Origin: an uncultured SAR116 cluster alpha proteobacterium
GTDB taxonomy: Bacteria > Pseudomonadota > Alphaproteobacteria > Puniceispirillales > Marisalimonadaceae
DNA length: 64,000 nucleotides
NCBI GenBank assembly: GCA_902595515.1
Contig: CACJQK010000002.1
Coordinates: forward strand, 124,001-188,000
Direction: 5' to 3'
Shown: positions 26,738-36,296 of the stretch, piece by piece
Layout of the letters: every line of letters starts with the position of its first letter
How positions within the stretch are numbered: position 1 is the stretch's first letter
Position numbers and translations under genes: made by a program
The notes under the pieces: model-generated
The model's database searches: none
What the model was told of the DNA's origin: nothing
What the model saw: the letters and a program-made list of their open reading frames with translations, nothing else

Positions 26738-27301
26738 TTGTTAAAACGCATAAGTGACATTATTATATCAACAATTCTTGTTAGTATACTCATTATACCA
26801 ATAATAATAATTATGATTGCTATTAAGCTCTCTTCTAAAGGTACAACAATTTATTGGTCTCGACGAGTAGGTAGAAACAAAACTTATTTTTTGATGCCTA
26901 AATTTCGAACTATGATTGCGGAAACACCCGAAGTAGCAACTGACAAACTTTCTTCTCCAAACAAATATTTAACACCAATTGGATCATTTTTGCGAAAAAG
27001 TAGTCTTGACGAGTTACCTCAATTATTATCAGTTTTGAAAGGTGATATGAGTATTGTAGGCCCCCGTCCAGCGCTTTACAATCAACATGACTTGAATAAA
27101 AAACGTAGTGAGCTTGGAATTAACGTTTTAAAACCAGGTATTACTGGATGGGCGCAAATAAATGGGCGTGATAAAATCTCTATTAAGAAAAAAATTGATC
27201 TTGATTATTACTATTTACAACATCAATCAATTCTGTTTGATTATCAAATCATGCTAAAAACAATTTATACAATGATAAAATCTAAAGACATAATATATTG
27301 A
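26738..27301 (+). CDS. PglC/WcaJ-type monotopic initiating sugar-phosphate transferase
   Basis: A 187-residue bacterial sugar transferase consisting of only the catalytic unit: one hydrophobic N-terminal helix (residues 5-28), then KFRTM, SSLDELPQLLSVLKGDMSIVGPRP with the catalytic Asp-Glu pair, and ITGWAQINGRD. It moves a sugar-1-phosphate, often a diacetylated bacillosamine-like sugar, onto undecaprenyl phosphate. The start is TTG 26738 after AAGG; no ATG in frame fits. A PglF-type dehydratase follows, which would make the precursor of just such a donor, although no aminotransferase or acetyltransferase of that pathway is obvious. Confidence 0.88.
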   Translation: MLKRISDIIISTILVSILIIPIIIIMIAIKLSSKGTTIYWSRRVGRNKTYFLMPKFRTMIAETPEVATDKLSSPNKYLTPIGSFLRKSSLDELPQLLSVLKGDMSIVGPRPALYNQHDLNKKRSELGINVLKPGITGWAQINGRDKISIKKKIDLDYYYLQHQSILFDYQIMLKTIYTMIKSKDIIY

Positions 27302-27347
27302 TAGTAAGTTTGAAACATTTGTGATTTTTTAAATATAGTGATTTAGT

Positions 27348-29273
27348 ATGACCAAAATTAATTTTAGATTATCAGTCCTAGCACTACCACGTGTAATAAA
27401 ACGGCTAATAGTTATCATAGTAGATGCTTGTCTTGCAATATTTGCTGTTTGGATATCATATTACCTCAGAATTGGTGACTTTATACCATTATTCGAAAGA
27501 TATAATGAACATTATGCTTTTCCTGCATGTATAGTAACTATAGTAGTTTCACTCCCACTTTTTATGAGTTTTGGTCTCTATAGAATGATTTTCAGATATT
27601 CTAGTTTATCAGCAATGTCAGCAGTAGGTAAAGCTATTATAGTTTATGCAATTATTTATAGTACAATATTCACTTTTATTGGCATTGAAGGAGTACCTCG
27701 AACTATAGGTATTATTCAACCTATAATATTATTATTGTTAATTAATTTTTCCCGATTTTTTGCTTGGTATTGGCTTAGTGGTATGTATATCGAACAGTTG
27801 CAATTAGGTAACAAACCAAGAGCTTTAATTTTTGGTGCAGGTAGTGCTGGTCGCGAATTAGCAGCTGCTTTAGCACAAAATGTTAATACTCATGTAATTG
27901 GTTTTCTTGATGATGACCCAAAGATACAAGATAACAAAATAAATGGTCTAACAGTTTATAATCCTGAAGATATTGATAAAATTATAGTGAAAAAACGTGT
28001 TAATGAAGTAATGTTAGCCTTACCAAATGCAGATCGTCACCGACGAAATAAAATTCTGAACTTACTAAGAAAAAAAAATGTTGTTGTTCGCACTTTGCCA
28101 AGTTATTCGGATCTTATGAAGGAAAAGGTCAATGTAGAAAATATAAGAGAGCTCTCAATTGATGATATTTTAGGACGTGACTTAGTTGAACCAAAATCAA
28201 AATTAATGCAAGCTGATATAACAGGAAAAATTATATTAGTTACTGGTGCTGGGGGATCAATAGGAAGTGAACTTAGCCGTCAGATCTATCTTCAAAAGCC
28301 AAAAAAATTGATACTTTTTGATCATAGCGAATTTGCACTTTATACAATTGTCGAAGAGATAAAAAAAATTTCTTATAACATTAAAGCTCAAATCGATATT
28401 GTTGCATCTCTCGGATCAGTAACAGATGATATAAAAATTCAACAACTCTTAGAGAAGGAAAAGCCTAATACTATTTATCATGCTGCAGCATATAAGCATG
28501 TTCCACTTGTAGAGGAAAACCAAATTGAAGGTCTTAAAAATAATTTTTATGGAACATTAAACTTGTCTGAAGCTGCAATTAAAGCAAGAGTTAAAAAATT
28601 TATTTTAGTCAGTACTGACAAAGCTGTTCGTCCTACGAATGTAATGGGTGCTAGTAAGAGACTTGCTGAAATGGTTTTGCAAGCACTATCAACTAAACAA
28701 AATAAAACCATATTTGCTGTTGTTCGTTTTGGAAATGTTTTAGATTCGTCAGGCTCAGTTGTTCCTTTATTTAGGTCACAAATAAAATCTGGTGGTCCTT
28801 TGACTTTGACTGATCAAAATGTAACACGTTATTTCATGACAATATCAGAGGCTGCTGAGCTTGTTATACAAGCTGGTGCAATGACTAATACAATTACTAA
28901 AAAAAATGTTTCTGCTCCAATATATCTTTTAGAGATGGGATCCCCAATAAGAATATATGATCTCGCCCAACGTATGATTGAATTATCAGGGCTTAAAGTT
29001 TTGAATAAAATTACAGGTGAAGGTGATATAGAAATAAAAATTATTGGATTAAGACCAGGTGAAAAATTGCATGAAGAATTACTTATTGATAATATTTCAA
29101 GTGATACAACTCATTCCAAAATAAAACTTGCTAATGAATCTTTTATTAAGTGGCCAAAACTAAAAAAAGAATTATCAAAAATTAAAAATGCTATTGACAA
29201 AAATCATCAATTAAAAATTAGAAAAATACTATCAGAATTAGTTACAGGATTTAATTCAAAGAACATGATTTAG
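27348..29273 (+). CDS. FlaA1/PglF/WbpM-type membrane nucleotide-sugar 4,6-dehydratase
   Basis: A 641-residue protein with four membrane helices in the first 140 residues, a CoA-binding-like Rossmann domain beginning at IFGAGSAGRELAA (about 161), and a catalytic SDR domain at LVTGAGGSIGSEL (about 297). Later LVSTDKAVRPTNVMGASKR carries the Met-x-x-x-Lys pair that replaces Tyr-x-x-x-Lys in this family. It turns UDP-GlcNAc into a 4-keto-6-deoxy sugar, the precursor of QuiNAc, FucNAc or bacillosamine. It is the last gene of the plus-strand trio and converges on rmlA. Confidence 0.9.
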   Translation: MTKINFRLSVLALPRVIKRLIVIIVDACLAIFAVWISYYLRIGDFIPLFERYNEHYAFPACIVTIVVSLPLFMSFGLYRMIFRYSSLSAMSAVGKAIIVYAIIYSTIFTFIGIEGVPRTIGIIQPIILLLLINFSRFFAWYWLSGMYIEQLQLGNKPRALIFGAGSAGRELAAALAQNVNTHVIGFLDDDPKIQDNKINGLTVYNPEDIDKIIVKKRVNEVMLALPNADRHRRNKILNLLRKKNVVVRTLPSYSDLMKEKVNVENIRELSIDDILGRDLVEPKSKLMQADITGKIILVTGAGGSIGSELSRQIYLQKPKKLILFDHSEFALYTIVEEIKKISYNIKAQIDIVASLGSVTDDIKIQQLLEKEKPNTIYHAAAYKHVPLVEENQIEGLKNNFYGTLNLSEAAIKARVKKFILVSTDKAVRPTNVMGASKRLAEMVLQALSTKQNKTIFAVVRFGNVLDSSGSVVPLFRSQIKSGGPLTLTDQNVTRYFMTISEAAELVIQAGAMTNTITKKNVSAPIYLLEMGSPIRIYDLAQRMIELSGLKVLNKITGEGDIEIKIIGLRPGEKLHEELLIDNISSDTTHSKIKLANESFIKWPKLKKELSKIKNAIDKNHQLKIRKILSELVTGFNSKNMI

Positions 29274-29317
29274 TGATATGGTTAATTTACTAGTCTATCA
29301 ATAAATTATTATAGTGT

Positions 29318-30124
29318 TTATTGTTTTGCGTGTATCCAATTTAATTGCAATGCTACCTCTTCAGGCGAACCAACTTGAAGTCCTTGTCGGACCGTAAGAG
29401 TTCGGACAAAATTACTAGCATCTAGCAGTGATGAAAAAGTTCCTGTGTCAAGCCATGCATATCCACGTCCTAATTTTTTTACAATTAACAATCCATCATC
29501 TAAGTAAGTCTTTAATAGAGACGTGATTTCAAGCTCACCACGTTTAGAAGGTTTAATTTTCTTTGCTCTTTTAGATGCGCTATGATCTAGAAAGTATAGT
29601 CCGGTAACTGCGTAATTTGAAGGGGATTTTTGTGGTTTTTCTATGAGACGATTAACTTTTCCATTAATGTCGAAGTCAATGACACCATATCTCTCTGGTT
29701 TAGATACGTGATATCCAAAAACTGTGGCTCCTAAAGGGTCAATATTTGAGTAGTTCAATATTTGAAAAAGGCCATCACCAAAAAATATGTTATCACCCAA
29801 AATCATTGCAGAAGGTGCTCCATCTAAAAAATCCTCTGCTATTATAAAAGCTTGAGCCAAACCCTCTGGTCTTGGTTGTATTTTGTAACTTAAACTTATT
29901 CCCCATTGTGTCCCGTCACCTAACAAGCGTTTAAACAACCCTATGTCATCAGGTGTTGTGATAATTAAGATTTCTCGTATTTGTGCCATCATAAGTACTG
30001 TTAATGGATAAAAGATCATTGGTTTATCGTAAACAGGCAACAATTGCTTTGATACTGCTTTTGTAAGTGGGTAAAGCCTTGACCCAGACCCACCTGCCAG
30101 AATAATACCTTTTCGATTTTTCAT
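29318..30124 (-). CDS. rmlA: Glucose-1-phosphate thymidylyltransferase
   Basis: A 268-residue RmlA. KGIILAGGSGSRLYPLTKAVSKQLLPVYDKP is the nucleotide-binding start and MILGDNIFFGDGL the metal-binding region. It makes dTDP-glucose. The protein stops at QLNWIHAKQ, about 20 residues before the usual RmlA end, so the last helix is missing; the bases after the stop show other stops at once, so this is not a one-base error. The catalytic region is intact. It overlaps the end of rmlD by one base and is the last gene of rmlCBDA. Confidence 0.92.
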   Translation of the reverse strand: MKNRKGIILAGGSGSRLYPLTKAVSKQLLPVYDKPMIFYPLTVLMMAQIREILIITTPDDIGLFKRLLGDGTQWGISLSYKIQPRPEGLAQAFIIAEDFLDGAPSAMILGDNIFFGDGLFQILNYSNIDPLGATVFGYHVSKPERYGVIDFDINGKVNRLIEKPQKSPSNYAVTGLYFLDHSASKRAKKIKPSKRGELEITSLLKTYLDDGLLIVKKLGRGYAWLDTGTFSSLLDASNFVRTLTVRQGLQVGSPEEVALQLNWIHAKQ

Positions 30125-30969
30125 TATTTAACCTTTAATTCTTTTAATATATTCTCTAAACCTCTTTTCCATTTAGGTTGATTTATACAAAATGTTTGTT
30201 TGATTGTATCACAATCTAATCTGGAATTTAAAGGACGTTTGGCATTCATTGGAAAATCTGATGTATATATATATTCTACTTTAGTATCTTTGCCCGCTTG
30301 ATTAAATATTTCAGAGGCCAGTTCAGCCCAAGACACGTTAGGTGTTCCACTATAGTGGTATATTCCGGATTTAATAGGATCTGATCTTAATTCGCTCGCA
30401 ATTTGCAAGCAAACTTGAGCTATATCTCTAGCATATGTTGGTCCACCAATTTGATCTGATACAACCTTAATTTTATCTCGAGTTTCAGATAAACGAAGCA
30501 TGGTTTTGACAAAATTACTACGATGGGAAGAAATTATCCAAGAAGTTCTTATAATTGCGTAAGTAGCACCGCTGTTACGAATACTAATTTCTCCTGATAA
30601 TTTACTTCTACCATATGCATTTTGCGGTGTTGTAAGATCCTGAACTCTCCAAGGTATATCCCCTCTGCCATCAAAGACATAATCTGTTGAGATATGTATA
30701 AATGGAATATTCAATTTGCTACATGCTATAGCCATTGCCTTTGGAGCATCACTATTAATGATAGTTGCTAGAGCTTCATTTTCTTCTGCTTTATCTACGT
30801 TTGTATATGCAGCTGCATTAATAACAGCCTCAGGTTTATAATTAAGAATTGCGATAAGACAACTACTAGGATTACTCAGATCTACTTGATTACGTTCTAA
30901 AGTAATTATATTTTCACGGAACTGCAGTTCTTTTGCTACCTGACCTGTCTTACCAAATACAAGTATCAT
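30124..30969 (-). CDS. rmlD: dTDP-4-dehydrorhamnose reductase
   Basis: A 281-residue RmlD. The NAD(P) loop is LVFGKTGQVAKELQ, HISTDYVFDG and YGRSKLSGE are the active-site segments, and NSRLDCDTIKQTF near the end is typical. It makes dTDP-L-rhamnose. It overlaps rmlB by four bases (ATGA) and rmlA by one, so all four rml genes are translationally linked. Confidence 0.93.
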   Translation of the reverse strand: MILVFGKTGQVAKELQFRENIITLERNQVDLSNPSSCLIAILNYKPEAVINAAAYTNVDKAEENEALATIINSDAPKAMAIACSKLNIPFIHISTDYVFDGRGDIPWRVQDLTTPQNAYGRSKLSGEISIRNSGATYAIIRTSWIISSHRSNFVKTMLRLSETRDKIKVVSDQIGGPTYARDIAQVCLQIASELRSDPIKSGIYHYSGTPNVSWAELASEIFNQAGKDTKVEYIYTSDFPMNAKRPLNSRLDCDTIKQTFCINQPKWKRGLENILKELKVK

Positions 30970-32015
30970 GATTTTAAACCTAATCTTTTGCCTAACTTAG
31001 ATTGTTTTAAAAGTGGTTGCCACCAATCTTTATTTTCTAAATACCATTTAACGGTTTTTTTTAAACCTTCTTCAAGTGTTACAGACGGACGCCAACCCAA
31101 TTCTTGATATATTCGATTAGGATTTATAGCGTAGCGTTCATCATGCCCTGGACGATCATTTACAAAAGTTATAAGATCAGCATAAGTACCTTTTTTACAA
31201 GGATGAAGCTTATCTAATATCATACAAATCTTTTTTACTAATTCTAGATTTGAACATTCATTTTCACTACCAATATTATAACTTCTTCCTATTTTACCCT
31301 TTTCTAGTATTAATAAAAGTGCATTTGCGTGGTCATTAACATATAGCCAATCTCGTATATTTTCACCAGTTCCGTATATAGAAATTTTTTTTCCAGCTAT
31401 TGCATTTAAAATTACTAAAGGGACCAATTTTTCAGGGAAATGATAAGGACCATAATTATTTGAACAGTTTGTTACAATTACAGGTAAATTGTAGGTATTA
31501 TACCAAGCTCTTACCAAATGATCTGAACTTGCTTTTGAAGCAGAGTAAGGACTACGAGGATTATAGGGTGTATTTTCAGTAAATTTAATATTATTATTAT
31601 AAGAAAGACTTCCATAAACCTCATCTGTGCTTACATGAACAAACCTATACCTATTACTATAACCTTTCGATTTCCAATAGCTTCGCATAGCCTCTAGCAT
31701 ATTGAATGTTCCATTTACATTAGTTGATATAAATTCTGCAGGAGAATCAATAGAACGATCTACATGCGTTTCCGCTGCTAAATGTATTACACCGTCTGGA
31801 GAATGTTTAGTAAAAATATCGTTTAAACCTTTTTTAATTCTAATATCACATTCTTCAAATTTATATTTAGAAGTGTTTGCCACTTTAGCAACATTTTCTG
31901 AACAACCAGCATAAGTAAGAGCATCAACATTTATAACTTGATGCCCACGCTCAATAGCAAGTCGTACAACAGCAGAACCTATAAATCCCATTCCCCCTGT
32001 TATAAGTAACTTCAT
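30966..32015 (-). CDS. rmlB: dTDP-glucose 4,6-dehydratase
   Basis: A 349-residue extended SDR. TGGMGFIGSAVVRLA binds NAD, HVSTDEVYGSL has the catalytic Thr-Asp-Glu, YSASKASSDHLVRAW the Tyr-Lys, and NIGSENECSNLELV the late conserved stretch. It forms dTDP-4-keto-6-deoxyglucose. It overlaps rmlC and rmlD by four bases each. Arginine codons cgt/cga and overall base composition of the rml genes look a little less AT-biased than the variable block upstream. Confidence 0.94.
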   Translation of the reverse strand: MKLLITGGMGFIGSAVVRLAIERGHQVINVDALTYAGCSENVAKVANTSKYKFEECDIRIKKGLNDIFTKHSPDGVIHLAAETHVDRSIDSPAEFISTNVNGTFNMLEAMRSYWKSKGYSNRYRFVHVSTDEVYGSLSYNNNIKFTENTPYNPRSPYSASKASSDHLVRAWYNTYNLPVIVTNCSNNYGPYHFPEKLVPLVILNAIAGKKISIYGTGENIRDWLYVNDHANALLLILEKGKIGRSYNIGSENECSNLELVKKICMILDKLHPCKKGTYADLITFVNDRPGHDERYAINPNRIYQELGWRPSVTLEEGLKKTVKWYLENKDWWQPLLKQSKLGKRLGLKS

Positions 32016-32557
32016 GAGTTTTCCTTGTATATAAATGGACTGTTAAGTTCTCTTAATAAAGGTGCATGTTTGTCTTTCTTACCAATAATTGGTTGTGTAT
32101 TTAAGGGCCATTTTATATTTATATCAGGATCATTCCACACAATAGATAATTCTTTTTTTTGATTGTAATAATTAGAACATTTGTAAACTATCTCAGAATT
32201 ATCCTCTAAAGTGACAAAACCATGAGCAAAACCAATTGGTATATATATTTGGTGTCCATTTTTTTCGGTAAGATGATATCCTTTCCAGTTTCCATAATTT
32301 GGACTTCCTTTACGAATATCTACTACAACATCAAAAATAGCACCTTTTCCACATCTAACTAATTTAGCTTGTGCAAATGGAGGTGCTTGAAAATGAAGAC
32401 CTCGCAAAGTTCCAGCGTGTTTCGATAAGGAATGATTATCCTGAACAAATTCATCGTGAATACCGATTTCTATGTATTTTTTTCGAGTATATATCTCTGC
32501 AAAAAAACCTCGATTGTCGACATGTCGAGTAGGCACAATAAGTTGTAATTTATTCAA
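32012..32557 (-). CDS. rmlC: dTDP-4-dehydrorhamnose 3,5-epimerase
   Basis: A 181-residue canonical RmlC. LRGLHFQAPPFAQAKLVRC carries the catalytic histidine, FDVVVDIRKGSPNYG and YIPIGFAHGFVTLEDN follow as expected. The start is a TTG eight bases after AGGA; no in-frame ATG lies nearby. It is first in rmlCBDA, after about 218 non-coding bases that probably hold the operon promoter. Contrast the degenerate cupin at 44796-45230. Confidence 0.93.
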   Translation of the reverse strand: MNKLQLIVPTRHVDNRGFFAEIYTRKKYIEIGIHDEFVQDNHSLSKHAGTLRGLHFQAPPFAQAKLVRCGKGAIFDVVVDIRKGSPNYGNWKGYHLTEKNGHQIYIPIGFAHGFVTLEDNSEIVYKCSNYYNQKKELSIVWNDPDINIKWPLNTQPIIGKKDKHAPLLRELNSPFIYKENS

Positions 32558-32775
32558 ATTTTATATCCTGTTGATAATTTTGTAAATCAATTTGAAAACT
32601 TCTAAATAAAATTATCGATTCTCGTAATAGTAATTTTTTAAACAGTAATATCAATCAGTTTGTCTATAATTAAACAATAATTAGTTATATTAAGAATAAA
32701 GTTAGCATTAAATAAATTAAGTAAAAATTCTCATAATAAAAAATTCATTTTAAGTTTTACCTAATTCAATTTTGT

Positions 32776-33450
32776 TTATCTTATCTTTTCCCAACTAAAT
32801 GCAAATTTTAGGGTCAAGCATTTCAAATGAAAACTTCTTAATAAATAATATTTAATTCTATTTTTTATAATACCATTTCTTTTTAAACGACAAGAGGCAA
32901 CTTCGTTTCTGTCTTCAAGCAAAATTTGTGATAGGTATACTTCAATAATATTATTTTTTTTTAATCTATATTTTAAATAAGGGTCATTATATCCATATGA
33001 GCCTCTAAAAAATTCATTATACCCTCCTGAAGCCCAAAATTCTGTTTTATTTAACAATAACGTACCCGCAGTTGGTTTTCCTGCTTTAAGCCCATTTCTT
33101 CCGAAAGAATAAAATTGATTTTTGAAAAGTTTTAAATTTTTTAGTTGTATCAGTGCGCCATAATCAAAGACTAAGTCACAATCAAGATGGACAAACCATT
33201 CTGTTTTAGAGACAAGAGCAGCTAAATTTCTTGCCCCAGGTATATTCCAAGGATAATCTTGACTAATTCTGTATATTGAAACATCTTTAGGTATTTTTGG
33301 TAAAAAAGTTTCTATCGGAAATTTACTAGAACCATCATCAATAATAGTATAATTAAAACCTTCATTAATTGCTAAGTGCATCTCTTCATAATGATAACTT
33401 AAAGCTTCAGGTTCATCATAATAAAGTAAACAAATAGTAATATCAGACAT
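32776..33450 (-). CDS. GT2-like glycosyltransferase (short)
   Basis: A 224-residue GT-A protein. ITICLLYYDEPEALSYHYEEM starts the fold, YTIIDDGSS holds the nucleotide aspartates, HLDCDLVFD is the DxD-type motif, and RGSYGYNDPYLKYRLKK resembles the acceptor region seen in galactosyltransferase-like GT2 proteins. It has no membrane helix. It follows the GT1-like gene by about 20 bases. Donor unknown; a rhamnosyl or amino-sugar donor from this locus is likely. Confidence 0.78.
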   Translation of the reverse strand: MSDITICLLYYDEPEALSYHYEEMHLAINEGFNYTIIDDGSSKFPIETFLPKIPKDVSIYRISQDYPWNIPGARNLAALVSKTEWFVHLDCDLVFDYGALIQLKNLKLFKNQFYSFGRNGLKAGKPTAGTLLLNKTEFWASGGYNEFFRGSYGYNDPYLKYRLKKNNIIEVYLSQILLEDRNEVASCRLKRNGIIKNRIKYYLLRSFHLKCLTLKFAFSWEKIR

Positions 33451-33471
33451 TTTTATAAATTTTACAATATA

Positions 33472-34473
33472 TCAAAAGTTTAGTTCTTTGGCCAATAAAT
33501 TAATTCTATGACTCCAAGTATGATTAGAATGAGCATACCTAACAACCTCTTTGGAGTAAGGATCTTGTTTTTCAAGTATTCTTAATTTTAACTCATCAGA
33601 ATTATTTACAATACAAACATTATTTTTAAGACCAGTAATTTTTTCCAATTCTTGATTTGGGAATGTAATAGGTGTAGAACCTGACGCCATACTTTCAAAG
33701 AACCTTGGAGTAATTAAGCCACAAGAAGTTGTACATAGGGTAAATTTAGATTGTGCTAAAATCTTATAGTAATCAGTTGTCTCCAGTCTCTTATAATTAT
33801 TTAAAAAATTTCTTAACCTTTTGCCAGGTGCATTGCTATTCCAAAAAATTTTTGCAGGAGTTTTGTTTTTTATTTTTATTCCATTAAATGTATAAAAAAG
33901 CTTTTTCATCGTGTCAGTTCTATATTTTTGTTGTTCATCATACCATGTTGGATTTTCTATAACTCCAGAAAAACATAAGTCCAATTTTTTCGATAATTTA
34001 TTATTTTTTTTAAAAACTTCTGGATCAAACCCAAAGGGAATAAAAATCACTTTTGGATTATAGTCTGTTAGTTTAATTTTACCAACATCACCTAAATGAG
34101 AAATCAATATTTTAATTTTAAAATGCTTAAAAAATTCTAATTTATCTTTTAACCTCGCATATTCTTTTTGGACAAAGGCAACTTTATCAGTTTTTACTTT
34201 ATGCAAAAATTCTAACCCAAAAGGTATAATGTTTTCAGTAGGATCGTCGCCTAGCAAATTGTGTCCAAGTAAAACTAGATCAAAACAATTTGCTTGATCA
34301 ATTAGATCATTTTGATATTTTTTTGTAATCAGTTCACCATATGGCGTTCCATAGGATGACTGAAGAACCTTAACTGTTACATCAATTTTCCGACATAAAT
34401 AATTAATTATATCAGATTGATAATTTGCACTTTGATATGCTGAGTAAGGTCGAGTAAAATATATTATTTTCAT
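33472..34473 (-). CDS. GT-B glycosyltransferase, CgeB-like
   Basis: A 333-residue protein. The C-terminal half has the CgeB/glycosyltransferase 1 layout: KLDLCFSGVIENPTWYDEQ, DYYKILAQSKFTLCTTSCGLITPRFFESMASGSTPITF with the nucleotide-binding glutamate, and a final family-typical HTWSHRINLLAK. It should transfer a sugar in the cytoplasm during repeat-unit assembly. It is in the same direction as the GT2 gene downstream. An empty 135-base stretch precedes it. Confidence 0.78.
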   Translation of the reverse strand: MKIIYFTRPYSAYQSANYQSDIINYLCRKIDVTVKVLQSSYGTPYGELITKKYQNDLIDQANCFDLVLLGHNLLGDDPTENIIPFGLEFLHKVKTDKVAFVQKEYARLKDKLEFFKHFKIKILISHLGDVGKIKLTDYNPKVIFIPFGFDPEVFKKNNKLSKKLDLCFSGVIENPTWYDEQQKYRTDTMKKLFYTFNGIKIKNKTPAKIFWNSNAPGKRLRNFLNNYKRLETTDYYKILAQSKFTLCTTSCGLITPRFFESMASGSTPITFPNQELEKITGLKNNVCIVNNSDELKLRILEKQDPYSKEVVRYAHSNHTWSHRINLLAKELNF

Positions 34474-34608
34474 CTAATTCATCCTAATCAAATATATAAA
34501 TAATATTTATCTGAATTTAGTACCATAATTAAAAAATTAAATAAAAAGTCATAAATAGGAAATATTATTTAAGTGATAAAAACACTGGTTTATCTTATAA
34601 ATAGTAGC

Positions 34609-35223
34609 TTACCAAGGGTTTTTAATGTCCGTTAAATTAAAGCTTTTAAATTCTTTACTACTTATTAATCCTGTTACATTTATGGTAGCAGTTATTTTTG
34701 TACCACAATTTGTACCACAATGGCCTGCATTTGGATGCCAGGTAATTCCTGTGCCTGCTTCCCAAGATGTTAACCATTCTTTTTCAACGCTAAAAGCGTG
34801 ACCATTTTGGTGCTGTAAAGGAAAATACATAAATCTTATTGGTAAATATTCACTTTCATCATATTCAGGACAAGAAGATCGAAACTTAAAATATGTATCA
34901 ACATGCCAACCAATCATGTTTCCTGGTGTTTTTACAATAATGCTAGCTTTGGGGTTTTTAAGCCCTGTCCATTCTTTTAATGGTTCAAAAAAATCATTTT
35001 CAGAACAATGAATTTGTACAAAATCGTTTTGTTTTCCTTGATAGCCATTTTTAAGAGCAGCTTCTTGCTGCTTTTGAACTATAGGATCTTTTGATTCATT
35101 TTTACTTATAAAAGTATTTTTTAAGTTCGCATTTTTCTGACTTAGGTTAATAAGTTCATCTACTTTTAATTTATTAAACTTAAAATTTGGAAGACGATGT
35201 ATAAATTTAGACATTAGACTCAA
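34609..35223 (-). CDS. Putative Fe(II)/2-oxoglutarate oxygenase-like protein
   Basis: A 204-residue soluble protein I cannot place in a named family with certainty. IGWHVDTYFKF gives a His-x-Asp pair (107, 109), and WHPNAGHCGTNCGTKITATINVTG gives a distal histidine (168) with Lys176 eight residues on. His-x-Asp...His with a basic residue is the iron and 2-oxoglutarate site of the double-stranded beta-helix oxygenases, and the flanking strands look suitable. Its start overlaps the stop of the PLP-enzyme-like gene by four bases (ATGA), so the two proteins likely work together, perhaps making or modifying a substituent on the glycan. Confidence 0.55.
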   Translation of the reverse strand: MSLMSKFIHRLPNFKFNKLKVDELINLSQKNANLKNTFISKNESKDPIVQKQQEAALKNGYQGKQNDFVQIHCSENDFFEPLKEWTGLKNPKASIIVKTPGNMIGWHVDTYFKFRSSCPEYDESEYLPIRFMYFPLQHQNGHAFSVEKEWLTSWEAGTGITWHPNAGHCGTNCGTKITATINVTGLISSKEFKSFNLTDIKNPW

Positions 35224-36095
35224 CTATTTAAAATGTTTGACAAACAAACTCGATTTACCCCAGCTCTTTCAAATGCAGAAAATTCATCACCACCAAGCCC
35301 AAAAATAACACAATCTGAAGGTGTGAGACCTAATTTTTTGCAAATTTCGTGTTGTTTATCTTTAAACTCTATATACGGAAAGTTCAAAGAAAATTTTTGG
35401 AGTACCTCTGTTCCTATAAGAACACCTAAATTGTTACGCATGCCTATAAAATTGGCTGCTCCAACTGGATCATCAACATACTTTCTTTGAAGACGAAGAC
35501 CAATTCGAATTCTTTCTAGTCCTTTGGAAAATTTACTAAGGCTGAAAACTAATTCTTCCACACAATCATAATTATTTAATCTACTAATATTTTTTACTAA
35601 TGGTAGATATGCCATATCAAGTAATACTGGCACATTTAATTTTGTACAATCATCTAACAAGTCAGATATATTTGTGTTAACACTTCCATTTTTAGAAAAT
35701 GGAAGTGATACAACTAAACAATCGCCCATTTTTATCGGTTCATTCTCGCTTATCTTTACAGCACCACCTAAAGCAGGTAAACGCCATATAATTTCGTGAT
35801 ACATAAAATCACCTTCTAAGACTCTAAGACGTTTATTACTGTGCCTCAAAAAAAATGCCTCAAAAGCATGAATGGCACCATTGATAAAAGCAGGAACTTT
35901 GAAGGTTTCTTTTATATCCAAATAAAAATCAAATTCAGATAATCTATCACTCCAAATTTTATAGTAATCATCTATTGAAACGTCACTACTAAGAGATAAC
36001 CCTTTTGCTTTATCAAGTGCGCTAGATATTACTTTAGTAACTTCATTTATTTCAATTGGATGTGCGTTTTTATCTAATTTTGAGATAATTGACAT
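35220..36095 (-). CDS. Short PLP-dependent aminotransferase-like protein
   Basis: A 291-residue protein with traces of fold-type I PLP enzymes: VPVLLDMAY (Asp160, Tyr163) as the pyridine-nitrogen aspartate, and FSLSKFSKGLERIRIGL with Lys188 as the likely Schiff-base lysine and Arg197 as a phosphate contact. The lysine motif has one extra residue against the usual SxSKxxGxxGxRxG. The protein is about 100 residues shorter than common aminotransferases, mainly at the C-terminal domain. It is upstream of and overlapping by four bases the oxygenase-like gene. It could also be a decarboxylase or a non-catalytic relative. Confidence 0.5.
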   Translation of the reverse strand: MSIISKLDKNAHPIEINEVTKVISSALDKAKGLSLSSDVSIDDYYKIWSDRLSEFDFYLDIKETFKVPAFINGAIHAFEAFFLRHSNKRLRVLEGDFMYHEIIWRLPALGGAVKISENEPIKMGDCLVVSLPFSKNGSVNTNISDLLDDCTKLNVPVLLDMAYLPLVKNISRLNNYDCVEELVFSLSKFSKGLERIRIGLRLQRKYVDDPVGAANFIGMRNNLGVLIGTEVLQKFSLNFPYIEFKDKQHEICKKLGLTPSDCVIFGLGGDEFSAFERAGVNRVCLSNILNS

Positions 36096-36296
36096 TATAA
36101 ATCCTATTCATTTTGTATCATTATTATAATTTATGTTATGTGTCAATGTAACAGAGTACTATATTTTTGTTGTGAAATTATATAGTTGCCATCATCAACT
36201 AAATTCAAAATTTTTTCGTATTTCTAACACCTTTTATTAATTGTTAAGACTGTTTAAATATATGAAATTAACGCTCACTGAATTGTTAATAGTACA

